Positions 40,148 through 49,697 of a stretch of DNA of 55,882 bases are shown here, piece by piece. Every line of letters begins with the position of its first letter. Within the stretch, counting starts at the first letter, position 1. The translations under genes were made by a program, and so were the position numbers. The stretch spans positions 1 to 55,882 of the forward strand of contig SVKX01000009.1 in assembly GCA_015068225.1 (NCBI GenBank). Reading direction: 5' to 3'. This stretch comes from Oscillospiraceae bacterium (lineage in GTDB: Bacteria; Bacillota; Clostridia; Oscillospirales; Oscillospiraceae). Below the pieces are notes generated by a model. That model had not been told where the DNA came from and searched no databases. It saw only the letters and a program-made list of their open reading frames with translations.

Positions 40148-41962
40148 TTACTGCAGCTCCTTCAGAGGCTTAATATACTGCTGACGGCGGCGGTCCTTTT
40201 CCGCTGCATACAGGGTGTCGTTGCCCGCATGGATCTCACGCAGATAATCATAGTGATTCTGAAGTATGGCTTCATTTTTTCTTGCCAGCATCATAACTGC
40301 AATGGAGGAGCACTGGTCAGAGGCACGCTCCAGATAGGTCAGCGCCTCCATGAACACCAGACCGGAGCCCACAGAGCATTCCCCGGATTTCAGGCGCTTG
40401 GTATGGCGGTCCCGCAGGATCATAACCATATCGTCAATGGTCTCTTCCAGAGGTTCAATGGTCTTGGCCTTTTCATTATTATCATTGGCAAAGGCGTCCA
40501 CAGTGATCTCCAGGATCTCATTGACCGCGCTGCACATGATCTCCAGTTCTTTTTTGGCCATATCGGAAAGGCCGCTCTTTTCATCGTTCAGCCGCTGCGC
40601 CAGCTCTACCATATTGATGGCATAGTCGCCGACTCTCTCAAAATTGGGAACTGTCTGCATCAGCATATCCAGCTGACGGTCCTCGTTTTCACTCTCAATG
40701 GCTTTGGAAAGGCCGATCAGGAAGCGGTCTGCATCGTCCGCAAATTGATCCAGGCACTCTTCATCTGCACCGATCTGTTCACAAACAGCTTCCTCATAAG
40801 CTGCAAGCTGCCCACAGCCTTTTGCAAAGTTTTCCTTTGCCAGTGCGCCCATGGCCGCAACCGCTTTGGTGGTTTCCGCCAGAGCCACCGCAGGAGAAAT
40901 ATAAAGCTTCTCGTCCAGAGTAAGCAGCTCCGGATGACGGGGGGCAGGTATTTTATCATCCCGCACCAGTAGTGCGGACAGCTTCACCAGCAGGCTGGAG
41001 AAGGGGATCAGCACCACGGCAGTGATCAAATTGAACACCGTCTGGAAATTGGCGATACCGCCGCTGTCCACATTGGCTGCCCAGAAGCTCTCTCCAAACA
41101 CCGCAAAATGCTGCAGGATGCTCATGACGATCATAAACAGCACCGTGCCAATGGTATTAAATGCAATATGCACAACGCCGGTGCGCTTGGCATCCTTACT
41201 GGAACCAATAGAGCAGACCATAGCAGTGGTTACGCAAGTGCCCAGATTGATGCCCATGATCACAGGATATGCCATGGCAAATGTGAATGTAACACTGGGA
41301 TCGCTGGCCGCAACAGCTGCAACCGTCTGCACCATACCAACTGTAGCAGAGGAGCTCTGAACAATGACTGTCAGCACCAGACCCAGCAAAATGCCGATCA
41401 GCGGATTGCTCAGTACGCCCAAAAACGCTGTAAATGCATCCGTACCGATCAGGGGCTTGACACCGTCAGTCATCAAATTCAAGCCGATGAACAATACACC
41501 GAAGCCCATAAAGATATCGCCGATGGTCTTGGCCTTTTTGGTCTTGATAAACATCAGCAGCACAATGCCTACCACCAGAGCGATGGGCGCCAGTGTGTCT
41601 GTATCAAACAGCCACAAAATCCAGTTGTCACCGGCCTCGATGGAGCCAAGGCGAATGATCTGGGCAGTAACCGTCGTGCCGATGTTGGCACCCATAACAA
41701 TGGAAACCGCCTGCTTCAGATTCAGTACACCGGCACCGATCAGCGCAACCGTCAGCACGATGGTGGCTGTGGAGCTTTGGATAACAGCAGTAACCAACGT
41801 GCCGGTAAGCACGCCCAGAACTACATTTCCCGTTACTTTTTCCAGAATCCGCTTCAGCGCATCGCCGGAGCTGTTCTTCAGGCCGTCGCCCATGACCTCA
41901 ATACCGTACAAGAACATTGCCAGGCCGCCAAGCAGCATAACAATGGCACTTACTATATCCAT
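40148..41962 (-). CDS. Na/Pi-cotransporter family protein with PhoU-like tail
   Basis: 604 residues. Two inverted NptA/YjbB repeats, each with a QSS motif (IQSSTATIVLTVALIGAG and VQSSSATVGMVQTV), give about nine transmembrane helices in residues 1-310. A cytoplasmic PhoU-like helical domain (~350-590) follows. The family takes up or exports phosphate with Na+; some members use c-di-AMP or other signals, not shown here. Start ATG at 41962. It lies alone between two convergent or tandem units. Confidence 0.93.
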   Translation of the reverse strand: MDIVSAIVMLLGGLAMFLYGIEVMGDGLKNSSGDALKRILEKVTGNVVLGVLTGTLVTAVIQSSTATIVLTVALIGAGVLNLKQAVSIVMGANIGTTVTAQIIRLGSIEAGDNWILWLFDTDTLAPIALVVGIVLLMFIKTKKAKTIGDIFMGFGVLFIGLNLMTDGVKPLIGTDAFTAFLGVLSNPLIGILLGLVLTVIVQSSSATVGMVQTVAAVAASDPSVTFTFAMAYPVIMGINLGTCVTTAMVCSIGSSKDAKRTGVVHIAFNTIGTVLFMIVMSILQHFAVFGESFWAANVDSGGIANFQTVFNLITAVVLIPFSSLLVKLSALLVRDDKIPAPRHPELLTLDEKLYISPAVALAETTKAVAAMGALAKENFAKGCGQLAAYEEAVCEQIGADEECLDQFADDADRFLIGLSKAIESENEDRQLDMLMQTVPNFERVGDYAINMVELAQRLNDEKSGLSDMAKKELEIMCSAVNEILEITVDAFANDNNEKAKTIEPLEETIDDMVMILRDRHTKRLKSGECSVGSGLVFMEALTYLERASDQCSSIAVMMLARKNEAILQNHYDYLREIHAGNDTLYAAEKDRRRQQYIKPLKELQ

Positions 41963-42008
41963 ATTGATCTCCCGATTCTCTTAAGTCTGCCCCAAAAGGG
42001 CTGTGTTT

Positions 42009-42037
42009 ATTATAAAGGAAAAACTGTGAGATGTATA
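42009..42037 (-). promoter_or_regulatory. Possible promoter of the Na/Pi transporter gene
   Basis: Minus strand -10 TATAAT (42009-42014) with a weak -35 TATACA (42032-42037) at 17 bases. Confidence 0.45.
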
Positions 42038-42066
42038 GCAAAATTTTTCAGAAATTTGCCAAATCT

Positions 42067-42504
42067 TTACTTTCCTGTTGAACCGAAGCCTCCTGTACCC
42101 CGATCTGTATCCGTCAGATCCTCCGTTTCCGTATAGGCAGGCATCAGCACAGGGGTAATGATCATCTGGGCAATCCGCTCACCGGGCTGTACCGTCTGAG
42201 CCTGCCCGCTGTGATTGAGCAGCACCACCCGGATCTCTCCCCGGTAATCGCTGTCGATCACGCCTACTTTATTGGCCGGCGCCAGCCCCCGCTTGCAGGC
42301 CATGCCGCTGCGGGCATAGATAAGTCCCGCGCAGCCCTTGGGCACTTCCAGCGCAAGACCTGTGGGAATAAATGCGCTGTGTCCCGGCTGGATGGTCACA
42401 GACTCTTCCAGACAGGCATACAGATCTGCGCCCGCTGCTTCCTCCGTTCCATAGGTAGGCAGGATTGCCTCAGGATGCAGTTTCTTTACACGAATCACGC
42501 TCAT
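42067..42504 (-). CDS. dut: dUTP diphosphatase
   Basis: 145 residues, trimeric dUTPase. The five motifs are visible: EEAAGADLYA, YARSGMACKRGL, GVIDSDYRGEIRVVLLNH, PGERIAQMII and the C-terminal RGTGGFGSTGK that closes over the substrate. It removes dUTP and supplies dUMP. The start MSVIRVKKL follows GAAAGGAGATC and overlaps the nrdG-like stop by four bases; a longer frame inside the nrdG-like gene is rejected. Confidence 0.96.
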   Translation of the reverse strand: MSVIRVKKLHPEAILPTYGTEEAAGADLYACLEESVTIQPGHSAFIPTGLALEVPKGCAGLIYARSGMACKRGLAPANKVGVIDSDYRGEIRVVLLNHSGQAQTVQPGERIAQMIITPVLMPAYTETEDLTDTDRGTGGFGSTGK

Positions 42505-43052
42505 TTTTTGATCTCCTTTCCTGTCCCCTGCCAGTCCTGCCAGAGAATGACCTCTCCTGATTGCAAGGATGCAGGCACATCGATCAGGCGCTGGTTTTCC
42601 GATCCCCGAAACCGGAGGGAAAGATTCTTCTTTGCCTCCACAAAGGGCCCGTCCACCAGAACATCCAGATAGCTTAAGAACTCTTTTGTGACCTCCCACG
42701 GGCCAAGTCTGCCCGAGAGGATGTCTTTGTCAAACACGTAGCCGGAAAAGGCCCAGATGCTCTTATCCGGATATTTCTTCCTCACCTGCCGCAAAAGCTC
42801 CACCACCGGCCCCTGATTCTGGGGTTCAAAAGGCTCGCCGCCCAGCAAGGTCAGACCCCGGATATGGTCAGGTCTCAGCATGGAAAGAATGTCGTCGATG
42901 GTCTGCTGGGTGAACTCCTCGCCATAGTCAAAATCCCATGCCACCTCGTTAAAGCACCCCTTGCAGCGGTGGGTACAGCCCGATACAAACAGGCTGACCC
43001 GGACGCCGGGGCCGTTGGCAATGTCACAATTTTTAATGGTTGCGTATTTCAT
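42501..43052 (-). CDS. nrdG: Anaerobic ribonucleotide reductase activating protein
   Basis: 183 residues, radical SAM activase. The cluster motif is CTHRCKGC, preceded by NGPGVRVSLFVSG and followed by LTLLGGEPFEPQN. NrdG makes the glycyl radical on the class III reductase NrdD, which is not in this window. GGAGG lies before the ATG. Coupling with dut makes a small dNTP unit and agrees with an anaerobic host. Confidence 0.94.
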   Translation of the reverse strand: MKYATIKNCDIANGPGVRVSLFVSGCTHRCKGCFNEVAWDFDYGEEFTQQTIDDILSMLRPDHIRGLTLLGGEPFEPQNQGPVVELLRQVRKKYPDKSIWAFSGYVFDKDILSGRLGPWEVTKEFLSYLDVLVDGPFVEAKKNLSLRFRGSENQRLIDVPASLQSGEVILWQDWQGTGKEIKK

Positions 43053-43062
43053 GGATCCTCCG

Positions 43063-43974
43063 TTATTTCTTTCCCAGCTTTTCAAACCACCGGAATGTCA
43101 AAGGCCATACGATGCCGGCAAATAATACGATCAGGAAGTACCGGACCGCCCGGGATGCCATATGCCCCGCAAACAGCATTTCCAGCGGGGTTTTCAGCAC
43201 GGATTTGATGATCAGCACTGCGCCAAGTCCCAGCGCAGCCTTGCAAAGCTGTGCCCACCACACGGCCTTTACAGGGAAATTCAGATACTTTGTATCCACT
43301 GCGTATACCACCGCCACACCGGTCAGGCAACCGATCATGGTATAGGCATTTTTTACGCCGGATTGCAAATTGTGCACATCCACATCCGCCGGGAAGGGAA
43401 ACAGCTCTACATAGGCAAGCAGGCCCAAAGCCATAACGACCATCCCTGCAATCAGCAGCTTCATGGTCTTGACCCTGCCCTCCAAAACAGGTTTCCGGAG
43501 AAGCCACACCAGCGCCAGCGCCATGCCCGCGCCTACCAGCACATCATAAGGGGTGTGAACACCCACATACATCCGGGAAAAGGGCACAAGGATCATAATG
43601 GCAATGCAGATTCCCTTGACCCACCGGTTCTTTTCCGCCACACAGATGGCGCCAAAGGTGCCAACAGCTGTCTGGGTGTGACCGCTGGGAAAACTGTAAC
43701 CTGCAGCCGCTTCCCTTGCCTGCTCCAGTATGGTAAACTTCTCATCCAGCACCCACGGTCTGGGAACGCGGAAAACAAGCTTTAAAAACTGGTTTACCAT
43801 TGTGCCGATAAAGCCAACGGCCATGATAAAATAGCCCTTCTTTTTATCCACACACCAGAAAAATACCAGCGCCAATGCCAGAAACGCCGTTTCCTCTCCC
43901 ATCTGGGTGATCAGGAGCATCAGTTCATTGAGCACGGGGATGCGGATTTTTTCCAGTAAGTACAGTATTTCCAT
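43063..43974 (-). CDS. PAP2-superfamily membrane phosphatase
   Basis: 303 residues with about eight transmembrane helices. The three phosphatase motifs are KLVFRVPRP, YSFPSGHTQT and SRMYVGVHTPYD, with the catalytic histidine in the last. Likely substrates are phosphatidate, undecaprenyl diphosphate or similar lipid phosphates. The start MEILYLLEK follows GGGGGAG. The gene ends ten bases before the nrdG-like gene, so the three probably share a transcript. Confidence 0.92.
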   Translation of the reverse strand: MEILYLLEKIRIPVLNELMLLITQMGEETAFLALALVFFWCVDKKKGYFIMAVGFIGTMVNQFLKLVFRVPRPWVLDEKFTILEQAREAAAGYSFPSGHTQTAVGTFGAICVAEKNRWVKGICIAIMILVPFSRMYVGVHTPYDVLVGAGMALALVWLLRKPVLEGRVKTMKLLIAGMVVMALGLLAYVELFPFPADVDVHNLQSGVKNAYTMIGCLTGVAVVYAVDTKYLNFPVKAVWWAQLCKAALGLGAVLIIKSVLKTPLEMLFAGHMASRAVRYFLIVLFAGIVWPLTFRWFEKLGKK

Positions 43975-44001
43975 AAAGGCTCCCCCCAAGCAGTTTTTTT
44001 A

Positions 44002-44010
44002 ATTATATCA
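44002..44010 (-). promoter_or_regulatory. Extended -10 promoter of the PAP2-nrdG-dut unit
   Basis: TGATATAAT on the minus strand, 28 bases before the start. No good -35 box is visible. Confidence 0.5.
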
Positions 44011-44052
44011 CAAAGCCGGTCTGTATTTCTACCTTTCTGCCCATTTTTCTAC

Positions 44053-44085
44053 AAAAAATCCTGTGCCGCTTGTGCGGCACAGGAT
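44053..44085 (-). terminator. Terminator after trxA
   Basis: A 12-bp stem (44058-44069 with 44074-44085, loop TTGT) with a T run on the minus strand. It ends the long ktrB-to-trxA cluster. Confidence 0.9.
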
Positions 44086-44096
44086 GATTCTTTCTA

Positions 44097-44405
44097 TCAG
44101 GGCAGCATGGCAAGAATCGCATGCTTGGGTTTTGCGCCAAGAGACTTTCCAAAAACCTCTCCGTCCTTCATGACCACCAGCAGCGGAATGCTGGAGACCT
44201 GAAAGCGCATGGCAAGCTCCGGCTCTTCGTCCACATTGATCTTGCAGACCTTGAGTCCGGCATCCTCCCGGGCGATCTCCTCCAGTACGGGAGCCACCAT
44301 CCGACAAGGGCCGCACCAATCGGCGTAAAAGTCCAGCAACACCGTACCCGCGCAGGCAATGACTTCCTGCTCAAAATTATCCTTCGTGATTTTCATAACA
44401 GACAT
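44097..44405 (-). CDS. trxA: Thioredoxin
   Basis: 102 residues. The active site is DFYADWCGPCRMVAPVLEEIA and the cis-proline is in VSSIPLLVV. It is a general disulfide reductant. AGGAGG lies before the ATG. It is the last gene of the leftward housekeeping cluster, 24 bases after rnc. Confidence 0.97.
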   Translation of the reverse strand: MSVMKITKDNFEQEVIACAGTVLLDFYADWCGPCRMVAPVLEEIAREDAGLKVCKINVDEEPELAMRFQVSSIPLLVVMKDGEVFGKSLGAKPKHAILAMLP

Positions 44406-44429
44406 GGGTTGTTCCTCCTGTAATTTCGT

Positions 44430-45113
44430 TCACTGCTTTTTTTGCAGTGCTTCCAGCGCTACTCTGGCCGCTTCCTGCTCGGCACGCTTTTTGCTGCCGC
44501 CGCTGCCGCGCCCTATCAAGCTGCCGTTCAAGGTCAGTTCCACCTGAAATACCTTGTCGTGGTCCGGACCGCTCTCCCCCACAAGGGAATACACCAGCGA
44601 TTGATTGCGCTTTTGCTGCACTAGCTCCTGCAGCGCCGTTTTATAATCCGCATTGGCAAGTCCGGATACCGGCACCCGGGTCAGAACAAAACGATCAATA
44701 AAACCTTTTGCCGCTTCCATGCCGCCATCCAGATAGCAGGCAGCGATCACCGATTCCACAGCATCTGCCAAAATAGAATCCCGGCTTCTGCCGCCTCCCA
44801 GCTCCTCACCTTTTCCCAGCAGCAGGTGTTCACCCAGTCCGATTTGCGCTGCTATTTTCGCCAGTGCACGCTCGCAGACCATATCTGCCCGCATGCGGGT
44901 CAGCTCACCCTCAGGGCGGTCGGAAAAGGTGCGGTACAGATAGTCCGCCACCAGCATACCAAGGATCGAATCCCCCAAAAACTCCAGCCGCTCATTGCTC
45001 ATCAGGCTGTTATGCCAGCGCTCGTTGGCATAAGAAGAATGGGCAAGGGCGTTTTGCAGCAGGGTAATATTGTGAAACCGGTAGCCGATGGCCGTTTCCA
45101 GCTCCTTGATCAT
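44430..45113 (-). CDS. rnc: Ribonuclease III
   Basis: 227 residues. The catalytic domain has NERLEFLGDSILGMLVADYL and DSILADAVESVIAACYLDGG (metal-binding Glu and Asp). The double-stranded RNA binding domain is at ~155-225, ending GGSKKRAEQEAARVALEAL. It processes rRNA and other duplex RNA. The start overlaps the plsX stop by four bases. The usual acpP between plsX and rnc, and smc after it, are absent. Confidence 0.97.
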   Translation of the reverse strand: MIKELETAIGYRFHNITLLQNALAHSSYANERWHNSLMSNERLEFLGDSILGMLVADYLYRTFSDRPEGELTRMRADMVCERALAKIAAQIGLGEHLLLGKGEELGGGRSRDSILADAVESVIAACYLDGGMEAAKGFIDRFVLTRVPVSGLANADYKTALQELVQQKRNQSLVYSLVGESGPDHDKVFQVELTLNGSLIGRGSGGSKKRAEQEAARVALEALQKKQ

Positions 45114-46147
45114 ACCTCTGTCTCCTTGATCTGGGCCAGCTTCTGAAGTCCCATTTCCAGCTCTGCGGAAATGTCACCGGAGGCTGCCACTTCTGCCTGT
45201 CGTACTGCATTGCGGAATGCCACTGCGTCAGAAGATCCATGGGCCTTGATCACAGGCTTGCGGATGCCCAAAAATTCCGTGCCGCCAATGGTGCGGTAGT
45301 CCAGCATTCCCATAACCTCATTCACGCCCTTTTTGCAGAACAGGTAACCAATGGCGGAAAGGACATTTCGCTTAAAGATCTTGTGCTTCATCAGACTGCC
45401 CATAAACATGGCCGTTCCCTCAATGGACTTCAGCAGCACATTGCCGGAGAAACCGTCGCAGACCACCACATCCACAGCGCCCAGCGGCACATCTCTGGCT
45501 TCCACATTGCCCACGAAGTTGATAAGGCCCTGATCTGCCGCCTGCTTCAGCAGAGCATAAGCTTCTTTCTGCAAAGGCGTGCCCTTGGAATCCTCCGTAC
45601 CGATATTCAAAAGGCCCACCTTGGGGTTTGCGATCCCAAAGGTCTTTTTGACATACAAAGAGCCCACCAGACCAAACTGGAGCAAAAATTCCGGTGTGCA
45701 TTCGGCATTGGCGCCGCAGTCCAGAATAACTGTCTTTCCACCGGTCTTATTGGGCATGGCAGGACCCATGGCCGCTCTGCGGATACCCTTTACCCGCTTA
45801 ACAATCAATGTTGCGCCGGTAAGCAGTGCGCCGGTGCTGCCTGCGGAGATAAAGGCATCGCCCTGACCCTCAGCCAGCATTTTCAGGCCGATGACCATGG
45901 AAGAATTCTTCCGCTTATGGACAATGGACGCGGGATCATCGTGCATATCCACCACATCATCCGCGTTGCAGATCTCGATACCGTCGGGCAGATCTTCGAT
46001 TCCTGCCTGCTTGAGAACATCCAGGATCTCTTCTCCCCTGCCAACCAGGGTAATTTTGGTTCCATAGGTCTTTGCTGCTTCCACTGCACCCAGCACCGGT
46101 GCCTGAGGGGCATTATCGCCGCCCATGGCATCCATGATGATCTTCAT
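45110..46147 (-). CDS. plsX: Phosphate acyltransferase PlsX
   Basis: 345 residues. It makes acyl-phosphate from acyl-ACP for phospholipid synthesis. Signatures are IIMDAMGGDNAP, AFISAGSTGALLTGA, ILDCGANAECTPEFLLQFG, LLNIGTEDSKGT and VCDGFSGNVLLKSIEG. GAGGTG lies before the ATG. It lies between trmFO and rnc. Confidence 0.97.
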   Translation of the reverse strand: MKIIMDAMGGDNAPQAPVLGAVEAAKTYGTKITLVGRGEEILDVLKQAGIEDLPDGIEICNADDVVDMHDDPASIVHKRKNSSMVIGLKMLAEGQGDAFISAGSTGALLTGATLIVKRVKGIRRAAMGPAMPNKTGGKTVILDCGANAECTPEFLLQFGLVGSLYVKKTFGIANPKVGLLNIGTEDSKGTPLQKEAYALLKQAADQGLINFVGNVEARDVPLGAVDVVVCDGFSGNVLLKSIEGTAMFMGSLMKHKIFKRNVLSAIGYLFCKKGVNEVMGMLDYRTIGGTEFLGIRKPVIKAHGSSDAVAFRNAVRQAEVAASGDISAELEMGLQKLAQIKETEV

Positions 46148-46165
46148 AGCCGCACCTCGTTTCTC

Positions 46166-47470
46166 TCAGATTCCCTCTGCCAGCAGCCGGTCGATCACAT
46201 CCAGTGACCGGTTGGCAATGGCAAGGTTCTTTTCTGCTTTCTTTCGGATCCTCTTTTCCAGAGGCTCGATAATGCTGAAATTGATATTCATCGGCTGGAA
46301 ATTGACCACCGATTCATCGCTGATGTACTGTCCCAAAGCGCCGATGGCCGTGGTCTTGGGGAAATCAGGAGCAGTTCTGCCCTGAACCTTCGCCGCCATG
46401 GCTACCGCCGCCAGAAAACCGGAGGCTGTGCTTTCCACATACCCCTCTACGCCGGTCATCTGTCCGGCAAAGGCAACCAGCGGATTCCGCCGGTCGGCAT
46501 AATACCGGTCCAGAAGCTTGGGCGACTGCAAAAAGGTATTGCGGTGCATCACGCCGTAGCGGACAAATTCCGCATTGCGCAGAGCGGGGATCATGGAAAA
46601 GACCCGCTTCTGTTCTCCAAACTTCAAATGGGTCTGGAAACCCACCAGATTATAAACAGTGCCCTGAGCATTGTCCTGCCGCAGCTGGACCACGGCATAG
46701 GGCTCTTTTCCTGTTTTGGGATCGGTCAGACCCACCGGCTTCAGCGGGCCGTAGCGCAGGGTGTCAACACCCCGGCGGGCCATGACCTCTACCGGCATAC
46801 AGCCTTCGAACACATTCTTATCCTCAAATCCGTGGACCGGCGCTTCCTCCGCAGCGATCAGTGCCTCGAGAAACGCCTCATACTGCTCCTTATCCATGGC
46901 GCAGTTTACATAATCCGGAGTTCCCCGATCATAGCGGCTCTGCCACCAGGCAAGCTCCATATCCACAGACTCCGCCGTAACCAGCGGTGCTGCCGCGTCA
47001 AAAAAGTGCAAATACCCCGTGCCGAAATATGCTCCGATGGCTTCCGACAGTGCATCGGAAGTCAAAGGGCCCGTTGCAATGATCACCGGCCCTTCGGGAA
47101 CCTGGGTCACCTCTTCCGAGACGATGGTGATGTTGGGATGGTTTTTTAGGCACTGGGTTACCTTCCCGGCAAAGCCTTCCCGGTCCACTGCCAGACAGCC
47201 GCCGGCCTCCACTCTCGTTTCCTCGGCACAGCGCAGGATCAGGCTGCCGCAGCGCCGCAGCTCTTCTTTCAAAAGACCCACCGCATTTTCCAAACGGTCG
47301 CCCCGCAAAGAATTGGAGCACACCAGCTCCGCGAAATCATTGCTATGGTGAGCGGGGGATTTTTTATGGGGTTTCATGTCAATAAGGGTAACGGGAATTC
47401 CCCGCTGGGCAAGCTGCCATGCAGCTTCTGAGCCCGCCAGTCCCGCGCCAATGACCTTTACACCTGTCAT
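46166..47470 (-). CDS. trmFO: Folate/FAD-dependent tRNA (m5U54) methyltransferase
   Basis: 434 residues. It methylates U54 of the T-loop in tRNA using methylenetetrahydrofolate. The FAD motif is VIGAGLAGSEAAWQLAQRG; AHHSNDFAELVCSNSLRGD and AGQMTGVEGYVESTASG are family signatures. The start overlaps the topA stop by four bases. The topA-trmFO order is conserved in Firmicutes. Confidence 0.97.
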   Translation of the reverse strand: MTGVKVIGAGLAGSEAAWQLAQRGIPVTLIDMKPHKKSPAHHSNDFAELVCSNSLRGDRLENAVGLLKEELRRCGSLILRCAEETRVEAGGCLAVDREGFAGKVTQCLKNHPNITIVSEEVTQVPEGPVIIATGPLTSDALSEAIGAYFGTGYLHFFDAAAPLVTAESVDMELAWWQSRYDRGTPDYVNCAMDKEQYEAFLEALIAAEEAPVHGFEDKNVFEGCMPVEVMARRGVDTLRYGPLKPVGLTDPKTGKEPYAVVQLRQDNAQGTVYNLVGFQTHLKFGEQKRVFSMIPALRNAEFVRYGVMHRNTFLQSPKLLDRYYADRRNPLVAFAGQMTGVEGYVESTASGFLAAVAMAAKVQGRTAPDFPKTTAIGALGQYISDESVVNFQPMNINFSIIEPLEKRIRKKAEKNLAIANRSLDVIDRLLAEGI

Positions 47471-49683
47471 TTGTTTTTCCCCTCTGTCTTTTTCGCTGTT
47501 TTTTTGCCGGTCTGCTTTTTTGCGCCGGTCTTTTTTGCCGGCTTCTTTTCGCCTGTTTCTTCCGAATCAGTCTTCTTTTTATAGTAGCCCCGCTGATCCT
47601 CCGGCAGGAAATTACTGCAGGCTTCATTGATGCAGAATGCCTTCTGGCGGCCTCTGCCGGATTTCTTGAACATGGTATTGCCGCACTCCGGGCAATCCAG
47701 TTCCGTAGGAACATCCCAGCTCATAAAGCCGCATTCCGCGCCCTTTTCGCAGGCATAGTAAGCATAGCCCCGCTTGGATTTCCGTTTCAGAATGCTGCTG
47801 CCGCACTTGGGGCAGCGGCCGGGCATCCGCTCTACGATGGGCTTGGTATTTTTGCACTCGGGCCAGCCGGGACAGGCCAGGAATTTACCGAAACGGCCCA
47901 CCTTGACCACCATTTTTCTGCCACAGGCCTCACAGACCTCTTCCGTTTCCTCCTCCGGCACTTTCAGGCGCACGCCTTCCAATGCAGCTTGCGCATCCTC
48001 CAGCTCCTGATGGAAGCCGGTATAGAATTCCGCCAGCACTTCCTTCCAGTTGCGCTGACCTTCCTCAATGGCATCCAGACGGTCCTCCATAGAGGCGGTA
48101 AATTCCACATCGATTATGTCATTGAACCGCTCCATCATAAGGCCATTAACCACTTCACCCAAAGGCGTGGGGGCAAGGCGCTTTTCATTTTTCACAACAT
48201 ATTCCCGGTCCTGAATGGTAGACACAATGGAAGCATAGGTAGAAGGACGGCCTACACCCTTTTCTTCCATTGCCTTGACCAGCGTTGCCTCGGTATAGCG
48301 GGCAGGAGGCTGGGTAAAATGCTGCTCTTTTTCAATTTTTGACGCAGTGGCCGTATCCCCTACCTGCAGATCCGGCAGCGGAGAACCCACAGCCTCCGCT
48401 TCATCATCTCTGCCCTCTTCATAGACAGCGATGAAGCCTGCGAATTTCATGCTCTGGTGGCTGGACCGGAACACATGGCCGGCACACTGGGTATCGATAG
48501 AAACCGTGTCAAACACTGCGTTTGCCATCTGAGAAGCAAGGAAACGGCTCCAGATCAGCTTGTAGAGCTTGTACTGCTCCTTGGTCAGGCTGCCTTTGAT
48601 CCGCTCCGGATCCAGCTCCACATGGGTGGGCCGGATGGCCTCGTGGGCATCCTGCGCACTGGATTTGCTCTTAAAAACATGGAACTTTCCATAATAGTAG
48701 TCTTTACCGTAGCGCTGTTTAATAAACGCACCGGCAGCTGCCATGGCTTCATCCGAAAGACGCAGAGAGTCTGTACGCATATAGGTGATCAGACCCAGTG
48801 TGCCCTCGCCTGCCACATCCACGCCCTCATAAAGCTGCTGGGCAATGGCCATAGTGCGCTTAGGCGCCATATTCAGCTTGCGGGAAGCCTCCTGCTGCAG
48901 GGTAGAGGTGGTAAAAGGAGGCGCGGCTGTCCGCTTTTTCTCCGCCTTTTTCACATTGGTCACTGTAAAGGTCTTGCCGGTAATATCATCGATCACCGAC
49001 TGGACCTGGGCTTCATTTTCCAGCTCCCGCTTGGTGTTTTCCCCATGATAATGGGCCTGAAAAGAACCGGGCTTTCCAATGCGGTCCAGTGTCACATCCA
49101 GCGACCAGTACTCTCTGGGAACAAAGGCACGGATCTCATTCTCCCGATCCACCACAAGGCGGGTGGCTACGCTCTGCACCCGTCCGGCAGACAGGCCTCT
49201 GCGGATCTTCCGCCACAGCAGCGGAGAAAGCTCATAGCCTACGATCCGGTCCAAAATCCGGCGGGCCTGCTGTGCATCCACCAGAGAATAGTCGATCCCT
49301 CTGGGATTGGCAATGGATTCTTTGACCACCTTCTGGGTGATCTCGTTAAATGTGACCCGATGGGTTTTCTCATCCGGCAGTTCCAAAAGCTCCTTCAGGT
49401 GCCAGGAGATGGCCTCGCCCTCCCGGTCAGGGTCCGTTGCCAGATATACGGTTTGAGCCGCCTTGGCGGCCTTTTTCAGTTCCTTGATCAGATCCTCTTT
49501 CCCGGATACGGGAATATACTTCGGCGTAAAGTCGTGTTCCAAATCTACGCCCATGGTGCTCTTGGGCAGATCCCGCAAATGGCCCATACTGGCCTTGACG
49601 GTATATTCCGGTCCAAGATACTTTCCAATGGTCTTAGCCTTGGAAGGCGACTCTACGATCACAAGATTCGATGGTGTTGCCAT
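47467..49683 (-). CDS. topA: DNA topoisomerase I
   Basis: 738 residues, type IA. The Toprim domain is near the start (VIVESPSKAKTIGKYLG, and DPDREGEAISWHL), and the catalytic tyrosine is in GLITYMRTDSLRLS. Three four-cysteine zinc ribbons (starting near CEACGRK, CPKCGSS and CPECGNT) follow, then a Lys-rich tail. It relaxes negative supercoils. The start MATPSNLVIVE is used because GGAGCG lies about seven bases upstream; an in-frame start six codons earlier lacks a site. Confidence 0.97.
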   Translation of the reverse strand: MATPSNLVIVESPSKAKTIGKYLGPEYTVKASMGHLRDLPKSTMGVDLEHDFTPKYIPVSGKEDLIKELKKAAKAAQTVYLATDPDREGEAISWHLKELLELPDEKTHRVTFNEITQKVVKESIANPRGIDYSLVDAQQARRILDRIVGYELSPLLWRKIRRGLSAGRVQSVATRLVVDRENEIRAFVPREYWSLDVTLDRIGKPGSFQAHYHGENTKRELENEAQVQSVIDDITGKTFTVTNVKKAEKKRTAAPPFTTSTLQQEASRKLNMAPKRTMAIAQQLYEGVDVAGEGTLGLITYMRTDSLRLSDEAMAAAGAFIKQRYGKDYYYGKFHVFKSKSSAQDAHEAIRPTHVELDPERIKGSLTKEQYKLYKLIWSRFLASQMANAVFDTVSIDTQCAGHVFRSSHQSMKFAGFIAVYEEGRDDEAEAVGSPLPDLQVGDTATASKIEKEQHFTQPPARYTEATLVKAMEEKGVGRPSTYASIVSTIQDREYVVKNEKRLAPTPLGEVVNGLMMERFNDIIDVEFTASMEDRLDAIEEGQRNWKEVLAEFYTGFHQELEDAQAALEGVRLKVPEEETEEVCEACGRKMVVKVGRFGKFLACPGWPECKNTKPIVERMPGRCPKCGSSILKRKSKRGYAYYACEKGAECGFMSWDVPTELDCPECGNTMFKKSGRGRQKAFCINEACSNFLPEDQRGYYKKKTDSEETGEKKPAKKTGAKKQTGKKTAKKTEGKNK

Positions 49684-49697
49684 TGATACGCTCCATT

